A stretch of DNA of 64,000 nucleotides, from positions 1 to 64,000 of the forward strand of contig JAZQHB010000006.1 in NCBI GenBank assembly GCA_045540355.1, written 5' to 3'. Below are positions 23,754 through 32,667 of this stretch, one piece after another; within the stretch, counting starts at the first letter, position 1, and each line of letters starts with the position of its first letter. The DNA comes from RGIG2945 sp045540355 (GTDB lineage Bacteria; Bacillota; Clostridia; Oscillospirales; Acutalibacteraceae). Position numbers and translations under genes: made by a program. The notes below the pieces were generated by a model. It made no database searches, was not told the origin of the DNA, and saw only the letters and a list, made by a program, of their open reading frames with translations.

Positions 23754-25040
23754 ATGAAAGAAATTACAGTAGCAGTTATAGGCTCAGGCAGTACATATTG
23801 CCCCGAATTGGTTGACGGTTTTATCAAATCAAAGGATTTGAAGCTCAAAAAAATCACATTTATGGATATAGATGAAAGAAAGAGAAATATCGTCGGCGGT
23901 CTTTGTGTCCGTATGCTTAAAAATGCTGAAATTGATTGTGAAATCAATATGACAGACGACCTTGATGAGGCTTTGCAGGGTGCGGATTTCGTCGTAACAC
24001 AGATCAGAGTAGGTAAGCTTCCTGCTCGTTTGCTTGACGAAACAATTCCTCCGAAGTATGACCTCATCGGTCAGGAAACAACAGGTATCGGCGGTTTCTT
24101 CAAGGCACTCCGTACAATCCCCGTTATGAAGCATATTGCCGAAAGAATTGAAGCTATCTGCCCCGATGCATGGCTTATAAACTTTACAAATCCCTCAGGT
24201 ATCATTTCTGAGTTCATTCTTAATCACACAAATGTAAAGAGCATCGGTCTTTGCAATGTTCCGATCAATATGCTTGATGATACAACAGAAAACGCAGGTT
24301 GCCCTGTTGATATCACCTATGTAGGTCTTAATCATCTCAGTTGGATTAACTCTGTTAAGAAAAACGGCGAAGAAATCTTACCCGGAATGATTGACGGCGG
24401 TTTCTCTGCAAAGGTTATGGAAAATATCAAGGACGACGGTTTTTCTCTTGAGTGCCTTAAGGCTATTCAGGGTATTCCCTCATCATATCTTCAGTATTAT
24501 TACTGCAGAGATGCAAAGCTTGAGCATTGTAAATCAGAAGATAAACCCAGAGCACAGGTTTGCATGGAAATTGAAGAAGAACTTCTTGAAATGTATTCAG
24601 ATGAAAGTCTCATCGTAAAACCCGCACTTCTTGACAAACGCGGCGGTCATAAATATTCACTTGCAGCAGTTTCTCTTATTGAGTCAATCGCAACAGATAA
24701 GAATGATGTTCATGTTGTAAACATCAAAAACAACGGAACACTTCCGTTCATGGCTGATGACGATGTTGTTGAAATAGCTGCTTATGTAGGCAAAGACGGT
24801 GCAAAACCCGTTGAAATCACAGTCCCCGTTAACGGTCACATGCAGGGTCTTATGACTGTTGTTAAAAAGTATGAAAAATATGCGGTTGAAGCAGGCATCA
24901 CAGGAGATGATGAAGCTGCAATGAACGCACTCCTTGTTCATCCTCTTGTAGGTGACTGGGAAAGAGGTAAGGCTTGCTTCGAAGAAATGAAAGAAGCACA
25001 TAAGGACTATTTACCCCAATTTTTTAAGAAGGTGAACTAA
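23754..25040 (+). CDS. GH4 NAD- and metal-dependent glycosidase (6-phospho-beta-glucosidase-like)
   Basis: A 428-residue family 4 glycosidase. These enzymes cleave glycosides through transient oxidation at C3 with NAD+ and a divalent metal. The N-terminal Rossmann motif is GSGSTYCPELVDG (10-22). QIRVGKLPARLLDE (83-96) and QETTGIGGFFKALR (107-120) are hallmarks of the phospho-beta-glucosidase branch, NFTNPSG (143-149) is the family signature, and the metal ligands are Cys167 (LCNVP) and His194 (GLNHLSW). Cytoplasmic. AAGGAGA precedes the ATG, and its stop overlaps the next start as TAATG. The exact sugar is not known. Confidence 0.93.
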   Translation: MKEITVAVIGSGSTYCPELVDGFIKSKDLKLKKITFMDIDERKRNIVGGLCVRMLKNAEIDCEINMTDDLDEALQGADFVVTQIRVGKLPARLLDETIPPKYDLIGQETTGIGGFFKALRTIPVMKHIAERIEAICPDAWLINFTNPSGIISEFILNHTNVKSIGLCNVPINMLDDTTENAGCPVDITYVGLNHLSWINSVKKNGEEILPGMIDGGFSAKVMENIKDDGFSLECLKAIQGIPSSYLQYYYCRDAKLEHCKSEDKPRAQVCMEIEEELLEMYSDESLIVKPALLDKRGGHKYSLAAVSLIESIATDKNDVHVVNIKNNGTLPFMADDDVVEIAAYVGKDGAKPVEITVPVNGHMQGLMTVVKKYEKYAVEAGITGDDEAAMNALLVHPLVGDWERGKACFEEMKEAHKDYLPQFFKKVN

Positions 25041-27361
25041 TGACTTTTACAACCGAAGCAAAATATAACGGCGGAGAAATCCGAGCTAAAGCAGACGCAA
25101 AAGGTGAGTGCATTCTCGGCGAATATAAAGGCAAAGAAATAATTCTTGCAAAAACAATCGGTGCGAGCGACACAAGTCCTTATCTTTTTACGGATTCTCA
25201 GGACAGACTATGGCTCTTTTGGAATACCCTGCTTGCGGATTCTCTTGAGTCCTCACAGATAAAATTCAGAATTGCTGAAAATGCAGATGATGAAATCAAT
25301 TGGACATGGCAGGATGCAATGTATGTCCGCATGGGCGGTTGTTTCAGAGACAGCCATTTCAATAGTGGTATCGACCCTGAGAATGAGCCTTTCGGCAAAG
25401 CACTTATAAAACGCTTCAATGAGCTTCGTGCCTGCGGTGAAGTTGATGTAAGCGACGAAGAATGGGCAGAATTTATCACAGAAAAAGAAAAAATGTGCGA
25501 CGGCTCAATGCTCGGCTTTATTGACTATACAGGTATTTATCCCCACACTCGTCGTTTCGGTTGGTGTGTAGTGGGAGCACCTATAGAAAATGAAGGCACA
25601 ATCTATCTTCCGATTTATTCATATCCCTTGCAGTCTGCACTTATCGCAAGCTGCTCAAATCAAAGAGATTGGGATTTTTCAGAGCCTGTTATAGGATTTG
25701 GTAAAAAAGTCAAAGAGCTTACACTCAAAAAAGACGGAAATGTTTTTACTTTGAGTGAAGGAAATAAAACTGCAGTTTCAAAGGATTTATATGAATGGAC
25801 ATTGGCATTATCCGACATTACAAACCCTGAAGAAACATTAAAAAGCAATTCGACGGAATTCGACCATAATTGTAATTACGGTGTAATTTCGTGGGAAACA
25901 GACGAAAAATATTCAGATAAATCAGAAAACACGGAAACCTTTGCTGAAATGAGAGCGAAGAACAAAGATTGGCATATAACAGTCCCCGGACTTGAAGAAT
26001 ATTCAGCTCCTGTAACAGAGGATATTTTTCCGCTTATAAACGAACACGCACACGGCTCGGGAATAGTTCAGCTTCCCGACGGCGAATTGTTTGCGGTTTG
26101 GTTTCAGGGTGACGGCGAAAGACGCGCGGCAGACGGTAGAGTTTTGGCTGCAAGAAAGCCGGTGGGTCAAGGTTGGACAGAGCCTTTTATCCTTGCCAAC
26201 ACAAAGGGTATTGCGGATATAAATCCCTGCATCTTTGTTGATGACCAAGAACGCTTGTGGTTCTTCTGGTATCCCGTAATTTCAACAGACTGGGAAACCT
26301 CGCAGACAAAGTATAAATACGCAGAAAAAGGTCATTACCTCTATGCCGACGGTTATGAAACCGAGCCCGATTGGGATTGGCAGGAGATAATGTATCCGAC
26401 ACCGTGCGAAGATTTCCGCGGACAGGCAATCGGTTTTGATAACGGCGAATATATCTACGGTGAAAAATGCGGTGTCCCGCAGTATATTACCGAAGAACAG
26501 TTTAAGGAACATCCTTTGCCGGACAGTGAATTTGTCAAAATTGATGATAAATATTTCACTGACAGCTTTGTTGTTGAATTGACAAGGGGCATGGTAAATG
26601 CCGCAAACTTTATAAAAGAAAATAACTTCTACGGCGATGATACCGAAAAGCTTGCAGACGAGCTTTTGACCGAGCTTCCGCCGAGATGCCGTGTCGGTGT
26701 CGGCGCTGATAATGAGTACAACAGATACAACCCCATTGACAGAGTAATCTGTTGGCAGACAAAAAATAAGCCGTTGCAGTTTAATTACAATGGCAAGTCG
26801 AGAATCATGTTACCGCTTTACTGCGATAAGTTTGACTGCTCGATGGTGGGTTACACAGACGATTACGGAAAAACATGGGAGTATTCGCAGCCCGTTTCAT
26901 CAACAGGTAATATACAGGCGGCAACCGTTCAGATGAACGACGGCACACTCCGCTCATATTTCAGAAGCTCCGTGCCGTATGAAACACTCGCTTACCAGGA
27001 ATCGAAAGACGGTGGTAAGACCTGGGGTACTTGCGGCATTGAATTTTCAATGACACACGAAGGCGGTTTTGATATAGTCAAGCTCAAAAGCGGTAAATGG
27101 GTAATGTCTATAAGTGAAAACATCATAGACGGTGATAAAAAATACCCGAGAGCAAGACTTTGCCTTTCTGTATCTGATGACGAAGGTAAGACATGGAAGA
27201 AAACCCCGATTGAAGAAGATGTAACTGGTGCTTCACAGTACCATTACTCTGCAATTATTGAGGGGATAGACGGTAATATCTATGTTGTTTACTCCCACGA
27301 TAACAAAAATGACGGATTAAACAGAAATAACATAAGAATGACAAGACTTGAATTAAAATAA
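25040..27361 (+). CDS. Cytoplasmic sialidase-superfamily (BNR) protein with duplicated domain
   Basis: A 773-residue beta-propeller protein. The last third carries Asp-boxes TDDYGKTW (about 607), SKDGGKTW (about 655) and SDDEGKTW (about 711). The N-terminal part (about 43-90) and the middle (about 394-450) are clear copies of one unit: SPYLFTDSQDRLWLFW/NPCIFVDDQERLWFFW, ESSQIKFRIAE/ETSQTKYKYAE and WTWQDAMY/WDWQEIMY. This suggests two propellers or one interrupted propeller. There is no signal peptide, so it should act on an imported glycan. It is translationally coupled to GH4. Sialidase activity itself is unproven; another exo-glycosidase or isomerase-like role is possible. Confidence 0.75.
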   Translation: MTFTTEAKYNGGEIRAKADAKGECILGEYKGKEIILAKTIGASDTSPYLFTDSQDRLWLFWNTLLADSLESSQIKFRIAENADDEINWTWQDAMYVRMGGCFRDSHFNSGIDPENEPFGKALIKRFNELRACGEVDVSDEEWAEFITEKEKMCDGSMLGFIDYTGIYPHTRRFGWCVVGAPIENEGTIYLPIYSYPLQSALIASCSNQRDWDFSEPVIGFGKKVKELTLKKDGNVFTLSEGNKTAVSKDLYEWTLALSDITNPEETLKSNSTEFDHNCNYGVISWETDEKYSDKSENTETFAEMRAKNKDWHITVPGLEEYSAPVTEDIFPLINEHAHGSGIVQLPDGELFAVWFQGDGERRAADGRVLAARKPVGQGWTEPFILANTKGIADINPCIFVDDQERLWFFWYPVISTDWETSQTKYKYAEKGHYLYADGYETEPDWDWQEIMYPTPCEDFRGQAIGFDNGEYIYGEKCGVPQYITEEQFKEHPLPDSEFVKIDDKYFTDSFVVELTRGMVNAANFIKENNFYGDDTEKLADELLTELPPRCRVGVGADNEYNRYNPIDRVICWQTKNKPLQFNYNGKSRIMLPLYCDKFDCSMVGYTDDYGKTWEYSQPVSSTGNIQAATVQMNDGTLRSYFRSSVPYETLAYQESKDGGKTWGTCGIEFSMTHEGGFDIVKLKSGKWVMSISENIIDGDKKYPRARLCLSVSDDEGKTWKKTPIEEDVTGASQYHYSAIIEGIDGNIYVVYSHDNKNDGLNRNNIRMTRLELK

Positions 27362-27382
27362 CCCGATGTAAAAAATAACAAG

Positions 27383-27411
27383 TTGAAAAAAATGCAGATA
27401 TATGTTACAAT
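27383..27411 (+). promoter_or_regulatory. Promoter of the exopolysaccharide locus
   Basis: TTGAAA (27383-27388), 17 nt, TACAAT (27406-27411); start near 27418, leader about 48 bases. It is the only good promoter seen upstream of this long locus. Confidence 0.7.
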
Positions 27412-27465
27412 GGTTTGAGGTATTTTAGTTTAAGTTAAAATTGCTTGGAAAAGAGGCATGAAATC

Positions 27466-28239
27466 ATGGAAAATTTCTCGGTACTTAAAATAGCGAAAAA
27501 CTTATTAGCACACCTTTGGATGCTGATACTTTTTGCTGTTATCGGTTTTGTAGGTGCGTATATTTTTTCAACTGCGACCTACACACCTTACTACACGGCA
27601 ACATCTGAAATGATGGTTGTTTCGAGCGAAGGTGCACAGATCAATGTTGGCGATATTACAACCTTCAGGCGTGTTATAAATTCTTATGTCAAATGGCTTA
27701 ATACGACTGATTTTTACCAGAGTGTTGTTGACGAAAGCGGTCTTGACTTAACGCCTGAAGTTATTGAGTCTATGATTACTTATACAACTGATGAAGACAG
27801 TGAAGTTTTCGAGGTTACCGTTACTGCAAGCTCGGTTGATACTTGTAAAATTATTTCAGATTCCGTTGAAACTATGATACCGAGATATTTAAACGGTAAA
27901 TATTCAAGAGTTGCCATACACTTGCTCGACGGTGCAAAAACGCCCTATGTAAGTGCAAATAATGCCGTTGGCACGGCTTTGATTGGTGCGGCAATCGGAT
28001 TGATGATTGCAGTTGTAATAGTTGTTATCTGGGAAGTATTTGATGTCAGAATCAAGAGTGAAGAAGATCTTGCAAAGAGATATCAATATCCTATTTTGGG
28101 TACAATCCCCGAATTTATATCTTCTGAAGCTATGGCAAGCAGGTCAAGCTCGAAAAAGCAACCTTATGCACAAGCGTATGCCGAGGCAGAGATTAAACGA
28201 AAGCAATTAGAAGCACAACAAGGTAAGGAGGAAAAGTAA
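27466..28239 (+). CDS. Polysaccharide chain-length determinant (Wzz/CpsC/YveK)
   Basis: A 257-residue membrane protein with a hydrophobic segment near residues 17-36, a ~130-residue extracytoplasmic region and a second hydrophobic segment near 170-192, the Wzz plan. In Gram-positives this CpsC/CapA-type protein activates the separate tyrosine kinase encoded by the next gene and sets polymer length. The ATG at 27466 follows AGAGG; the frame is open from a TTG at 27445 that has no site of its own. The stop overlaps the kinase start as TAATG. The cytoplasmic C terminus is rich in Lys, Gln and Glu. Confidence 0.92.
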   Translation: MENFSVLKIAKNLLAHLWMLILFAVIGFVGAYIFSTATYTPYYTATSEMMVVSSEGAQINVGDITTFRRVINSYVKWLNTTDFYQSVVDESGLDLTPEVIESMITYTTDEDSEVFEVTVTASSVDTCKIISDSVETMIPRYLNGKYSRVAIHLLDGAKTPYVSANNAVGTALIGAAIGLMIAVVIVVIWEVFDVRIKSEEDLAKRYQYPILGTIPEFISSEAMASRSSSKKQPYAQAYAEAEIKRKQLEAQQGKEEK

Positions 28240-29234
28240 TGGCAAAAAATAATAAATATTCTTATGACAGATATTCAAAATATTCCTCCTACGGCGGGTA
28301 CAACAGCGTTGATGCGAGCATGAAATTCCAGGTAACGGAATCATACAAAGCTTTACGAGCTAATATGCTTCTTTCAGTTATCAAAAAGGGCAGTAAGAGC
28401 TTTACGATAACAAGTGCCTGCCCCAGTGAAGGTAAGTCAACTATTTCGGCAAACATTGCTATTTCAATAGCTCAGACAAACGCAAAGGTACTTCTTATAG
28501 ATACCGACTTAAGACGACCCATGGTTGGTAAATTCATGGACTTCAACAACGCACCCGGTCTGGCTGATATTCTCGGCGGTATGGCGGAAATTGACGATGT
28601 TCTCCACGAAACGAAGTATGAAAATCTCTATGTTATTTGTGCGGGCGTCAATGTACCTAACCCTGCTGAAGTTTTGGGCTCAACTGAAATGAAAGAGCTG
28701 ATGAAAGAATTTGAAGAGCGATTTGACTATGTTATCGTTGACTCACCTCCGATAAACACGGTTTCTGACGCACTTTCACTTATAAAAATCACAAACGGTG
28801 TTATCCTCGTTGTTCGTGAAGGACAGTCAACATATACAGAAGTTGATAAGGCGTTGAAAACACTCGAGTTTATTGATGCAAAAATACTCGGTCTTGTACT
28901 CAACGGTGTTCAGAGTGGTGCAAAACGCGGATACAGATACAGATATAAATACAAGAGCGGTTACGGCGGATACGGTAAGTATGGTTATGGCAGAAGCGGT
29001 TATGGCTATGGTTACGGTTACGGCTATGGTTACGGTTACGGAAATCATTACGAAAGAGCGTCGTATCAGAAAGCAGGAGCAAATATGGAAATTGCTACTG
29101 CCAATGAGCCGCCCCAGCCGAAAAAGCTTTTCGGCAAAAAGCAGAACAGATATGAAAAATATGCAAGATATGCTTATCTCGAAAGCGAGTTAAACAGAAA
29201 GAAAGAGAGCGAAGCAAAGGACAAGAAAAAATAA
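28239..29234 (+). CDS. Bacterial tyrosine kinase (CpsD/CapB/YwqD) with Tyr-rich tails
   Basis: A 331-residue BY-kinase that autophosphorylates a tyrosine cluster and controls polymer assembly together with the Wzz partner. Walker A is SACPSEGKST (59-68), Walker A' LLIDTDLRRP (85-94) and Walker B VIVDSPP. The tyrosine region is unusually large: about 17 tyrosines in residues 230-278, first as RYRYKYK and then as uninterrupted YG repeats, plus a second short Tyr/Ser-rich stretch at the N terminus (residues 7-21). A basic tail (KKLFGKKQNRYEKYARYAY) follows. No CpsB-type phosphatase gene is next to it. Confidence 0.93.
   Translation: MAKNNKYSYDRYSKYSSYGGYNSVDASMKFQVTESYKALRANMLLSVIKKGSKSFTITSACPSEGKSTISANIAISIAQTNAKVLLIDTDLRRPMVGKFMDFNNAPGLADILGGMAEIDDVLHETKYENLYVICAGVNVPNPAEVLGSTEMKELMKEFEERFDYVIVDSPPINTVSDALSLIKITNGVILVVREGQSTYTEVDKALKTLEFIDAKILGLVLNGVQSGAKRGYRYRYKYKSGYGGYGKYGYGRSGYGYGYGYGYGYGYGNHYERASYQKAGANMEIATANEPPQPKKLFGKKQNRYEKYARYAYLESELNRKKESEAKDKKK
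28928..29046 (+). repeat. In-frame low-complexity Tyr-Gly repeat within the tyrosine kinase gene
   Basis: Alternating GGTTAC and GGCTATGGTTAC units make an imperfect 6/12-bp tandem array encoding (YG)n. It is prone to in-frame expansion or contraction by slippage, since each 6-bp unit adds one YG pair. Confidence 0.75.
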
Positions 29235-29255
29235 GCTGATAGGATAGGAACGATT

Positions 29256-31130
29256 ATGAAGAAATTGATGGATTTTTTCTCAAAGCACAGAAAAGCTTTT
29301 ATGATGCTTTTTGATATATGTGGTATGGGAATAGCATTTCTTATAAGCAGAACCCTTTTAGACGGAGACCGTACAGTTTTTTACATACAAGTCGGTGTTT
29401 GTGCTGCAGCTTGTCTTGTGGGACTGTATGTTTTCGGAGTTTATCAGAAGCTTTGGTTTTATGCAAGAACTCAGGATTTTGCAAGCTTTATTTTCGGATA
29501 CTTGTCCGGAAGTATAGTTGCGGTTTTGGGTATGGCACTGATTTGGGGAGGCTTTTCCTCAATCGAATTTCAGACCTTGACGATTTTTGTCGGCTTATCG
29601 ATCGTTGCAAGCATTATAATAAGAATACTTTACAAATACATCAAGACTCTCTATGTCGAAAAAGTAAATCCCAAGGTAAAGAAAAGAGTTATGATTGTCG
29701 GCGGCGGCGGTGCTTGTCAGATTCTTTTACTTGAGATGCTTGCCGGTAAAAGTGAATACAAGCCCGTATGTATAGTTGATGATGATAAAGCAAAAATCGG
29801 TTGCACAATAAACGGCGTAAAAATAGTCGGAACGACTGATGATATCCCTCAGCTTGTTGAAAAGAAAAATATTCAGGAAATTATCTTAGCTATCCCCTCA
29901 GCGGCTCCCGAGCAGAGAGCTGAGATTACCGAAAAGTGCTCAGGACTTCCCTGTGAAGTGAAGACACTGCCGTCGATGCGTGATTTTATCGAAAAAGGCG
30001 GTATGCTTAATCAGATTCATAATATTCAGATTGAAGAATTGCTCGGCAGACCCCCGATAGACTTTGATTACGATGAAGTAAGCAGACTCGTAAAAGGTAA
30101 GGTCTGCATCGTAACGGGTGGCGGCGGTTCAATCGGTTCGGAACTTTGCAGACAGATTGTTTCGTTCAAGCCCAAAAAGCTTATTATTGTTGATATTTAT
30201 GAAAACAACGCTTACGACATACAGCAGGAGTTGATACTTAATCACAATGTCGAAGATGTTGAGCTTGAAGTTTATATAGCATCTGTCCGTGATTATGACA
30301 AAATGGAGATGCTTTTCAAAAAATTTAAGCCTTCTTTGGTTTTCCATGCGGCTGCTCACAAGCATGTTCCTCTTATGGAAACATCACCTGAGGAGGCAGT
30401 AAAAAACAATGTTATCGGAACATACAATGTTGCAACCCTTGCACAGAAATACGGTTGCGACAGATTTGTTATGATTTCAACCGATAAGGCAGTTAACCCG
30501 ACAAATGTTATGGGTGCAACAAAACGATGCTGTGAAATGATAATTCAGTACATGTCACAACAGACAACCGGTACTGATTTTGTTGCAGTACGATTCGGTA
30601 ATGTTCTCGGCTCAAACGGCTCTGTTATTCCGCTTTTTAAATCTCAGATTGAAAACGGCGGACCCGTAACAGTAACACATCCCGAGGTTATCCGTTACTT
30701 TATGATGATTCCCGAAGCAGTTTCTCTTGTTCTGCAAGCAGGTGCAATGGCAAGGGGCGGAGAGATATTCGTTCTTGATATGGGTAAACCTGTCAAGATT
30801 GTCACTTTGGCAGAAAAAATGATTAAAATGTACGGTAAAAAACCGTATGAAGATATAGCAATTGAGTTTATAGGACTTCGACCGGGTGAAAAGCTGTTTG
30901 AGGAGCTTCTGATGGACGAAGAAGGTCTGAAACCCACCTGTAACAATAAAATCTTCATCGGCAATCTTATCGACATTGAACCGGAATCTTTTATGAAAGA
31001 TTTTGATGAGATTAAAAAGGCTGCAATTAACAACGATTCGGAAGTCGTTGTTAAAATGCTTGAAAAAATGGTTCCGACATTTAATCACCTTACACATGAA
31101 GATGACGAACCGATAGAAAACATAGGATAG
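29256..31130 (+). CDS. Membrane-bound UDP-HexNAc 4,6-dehydratase (PglF/CapD type)
   Basis: A 624-residue protein. It has four N-terminal membrane segments (about 12-130), a CoA-binding-like Rossmann domain (about 142-260) and an extended SDR domain from about 282 (VTGGGGSIGSE). The active site is the family-specific STDKAVNPTNVMGATK: Thr409, Asp410, Lys411, with Met419 in place of the usual SDR tyrosine and Lys423 retained. Known relatives convert UDP-GlcNAc into UDP-4-keto-6-deoxy-GlcNAc, the precursor of bacillosamine, QuiNAc or FucNAc. It probably makes the initiating sugar with the following SDR and phosphoglycosyl transferase. Confidence 0.92.
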   Translation: MKKLMDFFSKHRKAFMMLFDICGMGIAFLISRTLLDGDRTVFYIQVGVCAAACLVGLYVFGVYQKLWFYARTQDFASFIFGYLSGSIVAVLGMALIWGGFSSIEFQTLTIFVGLSIVASIIIRILYKYIKTLYVEKVNPKVKKRVMIVGGGGACQILLLEMLAGKSEYKPVCIVDDDKAKIGCTINGVKIVGTTDDIPQLVEKKNIQEIILAIPSAAPEQRAEITEKCSGLPCEVKTLPSMRDFIEKGGMLNQIHNIQIEELLGRPPIDFDYDEVSRLVKGKVCIVTGGGGSIGSELCRQIVSFKPKKLIIVDIYENNAYDIQQELILNHNVEDVELEVYIASVRDYDKMEMLFKKFKPSLVFHAAAHKHVPLMETSPEEAVKNNVIGTYNVATLAQKYGCDRFVMISTDKAVNPTNVMGATKRCCEMIIQYMSQQTTGTDFVAVRFGNVLGSNGSVIPLFKSQIENGGPVTVTHPEVIRYFMMIPEAVSLVLQAGAMARGGEIFVLDMGKPVKIVTLAEKMIKMYGKKPYEDIAIEFIGLRPGEKLFEELLMDEEGLKPTCNNKIFIGNLIDIEPESFMKDFDEIKKAAINNDSEVVVKMLEKMVPTFNHLTHEDDEPIENIG

Positions 31131-31142
31131 GAAGGGAAAACT

Positions 31143-31901
31143 ATGGACTTAGGTATCAAGGGTAAAAATACTTTAGTTGTTGGTGCAAGCAAGGGTATCG
31201 GTCGAAATATAGCAACCGCTTTTGCAAAAGAGGGCGCAAGATTGACCGTAATTGCAAGAAGTGAAGATTTACTTAAAGAGCTGATTGAAGAAATAAGCCA
31301 GTATAACGACCTTGACCACAAGTACTATGTTGCTGATTTAATGGAAGAAAATCCTAATGAATTGGCAAAAAAATGGCTTGAAGAAAGAGGCGTTTTTGAC
31401 ATCGTTGTTCACAATGTCGGCGGCTCACTTGTCAGCCGAAATGCTTTGGGCACAATTGAGGAGTGGACACACGCATGGATGTTTAATGCAGGTCTTGCGA
31501 TTGATATGAACAATGTTCTTATTCAGCCGATGATAGATAAGGGCTGGGGCAGAGTAGTTCATATTTCTTCAATCTCGGCAAAAATGCTCAGAGGTAATCC
31601 TTTATATGCATCTTCAAAAGCGTTCCTTAATGCTTATGTAACAACAGTCGGCAGAACTGTTGCTCCGACAGGTGTTGTAATGTCGGCGGTTATGCCCGGT
31701 GCAGTTGCTTTTGATGGCAGCTATTGGGATAACTACACAAGAACCGATCCTGCAAGATGTGAGGATTTCTTAAGACACCATCAGGCGGTTAACCGTTTCG
31801 GTACAACTCAGGAAATCGCAGATGCAGTTTTATTCATGGCATCGGAGCAGGCATCATTTATGCAGTCAGCACTCATTCCGGTCGACGGAGCTAATATGTA
31901 A
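31143..31901 (+). CDS. Short-chain dehydrogenase/reductase in polysaccharide locus
   Basis: A classical SDR of 252 residues. The nucleotide motif is GASKGIG (14-20), HNVGG replaces NNAG (90-94), the catalytic Ser is 142 or 143, and YASSK supplies Tyr155 and Lys159. Arg40 after the second strand suggests NADP(H). It lies 12 bases after the 4,6-dehydratase gene and before the phosphoglycosyl transferase, so a 4-keto sugar or its derivative is a likely substrate. The classical (not extended) type is less usual for nucleotide-sugar reduction, so another carbonyl, for example one produced by the neighbouring transketolase, is also possible. Confidence 0.85.
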   Translation: MDLGIKGKNTLVVGASKGIGRNIATAFAKEGARLTVIARSEDLLKELIEEISQYNDLDHKYYVADLMEENPNELAKKWLEERGVFDIVVHNVGGSLVSRNALGTIEEWTHAWMFNAGLAIDMNNVLIQPMIDKGWGRVVHISSISAKMLRGNPLYASSKAFLNAYVTTVGRTVAPTGVVMSAVMPGAVAFDGSYWDNYTRTDPARCEDFLRHHQAVNRFGTTQEIADAVLFMASEQASFMQSALIPVDGANM

Positions 31902-31929
31902 TTTAATGAAAGTGGGGGAAGGGTACTGA

Positions 31930-32628
31930 GTGCCCGAAAATATGCAACGATTTTTTGACATCGTTTTCAGCCTTATCGGCTTGATAATATCATCACCTGT
32001 TTTTTTGATAATGGCAATTGTTATAGCAATAGACAGCCCCGGCGGAGTATTTTATAAAGGCGAAAGAATAGGTAAGGACGGAAAGCCTTTCAAAATGTAT
32101 AAGTTCCGTTCAATGGTACCAAATGCCGCAAATATCGGAGCGGTAAATGTTATGGATAAAGATGACCGTGTTACAAGAGTAGGTCACTTTTTGCGTAAAT
32201 CAAAGATTGATGAACTTCCTCAGTTTATCAATGTTCTCAAAGGTGATATGAGCTTTGTCGGTCCCAGACCCGAAGTGCAGTGCTTTGTAGATTTGTATAC
32301 AGAGGAAGAAGAAATTATTCTCACGATGCGACCGGGAATCACAGACTGGGCATCCATGGCAAACTTTAAACAGTATGAAATTTTAGGTGAATTAGGCGAT
32401 AAGATTGACCCTGATGATGTTTATGTAAAACTTATCAGACCTTTGAAGTTAAAGCTTCAGTTATATCATGTTGAGCATAATTCAATAGGTTCATATTTCA
32501 AAATTATATTCTGGACAGTATACAAGGTGGTATCACGCTCAGAAAAGCTCCCCAAAGAAATCGAACCTATGGTTGAACAATATGCAAAAGAAATAGTTGT
32601 TGTAAAAGAAGAGCTTTTAAACGCGTAA
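31930..32628 (+). CDS. Undecaprenyl-phosphate glycosyl-1-phosphate transferase (monotopic PGT)
   Basis: This 232-residue enzyme moves a sugar-1-phosphate from a UDP-sugar onto undecaprenyl phosphate, the first membrane step of repeat-unit assembly. It is the small monotopic form: one N-terminal re-entrant helix (about 8-34, with a Ser-Pro break), KMYKFRSM (56-62), the catalytic Asp94-Glu95 dyad in KIDELPQ and the SFVGPRPE motif. The start is GTG 31930 after GGGGGAAGG; the next ATG would remove the re-entrant helix start. Position after the dehydratase and SDR suggests a modified HexNAc as first sugar. Confidence 0.93.
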   Translation: MPENMQRFFDIVFSLIGLIISSPVFLIMAIVIAIDSPGGVFYKGERIGKDGKPFKMYKFRSMVPNAANIGAVNVMDKDDRVTRVGHFLRKSKIDELPQFINVLKGDMSFVGPRPEVQCFVDLYTEEEEIILTMRPGITDWASMANFKQYEILGELGDKIDPDDVYVKLIRPLKLKLQLYHVEHNSIGSYFKIIFWTVYKVVSRSEKLPKEIEPMVEQYAKEIVVVKEELLNA

Positions 32629-32667
32629 TGGATAGGAAAGAGAAATTTAGGAAAGGAAATATAGGTT

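Noticed and set aside
28928..29046. Short tandem repeats as a possible CRISPR array
   Set aside because: Units are 6-12 bp, have no spacers and keep the reading frame of the tyrosine kinase (YG repeats).
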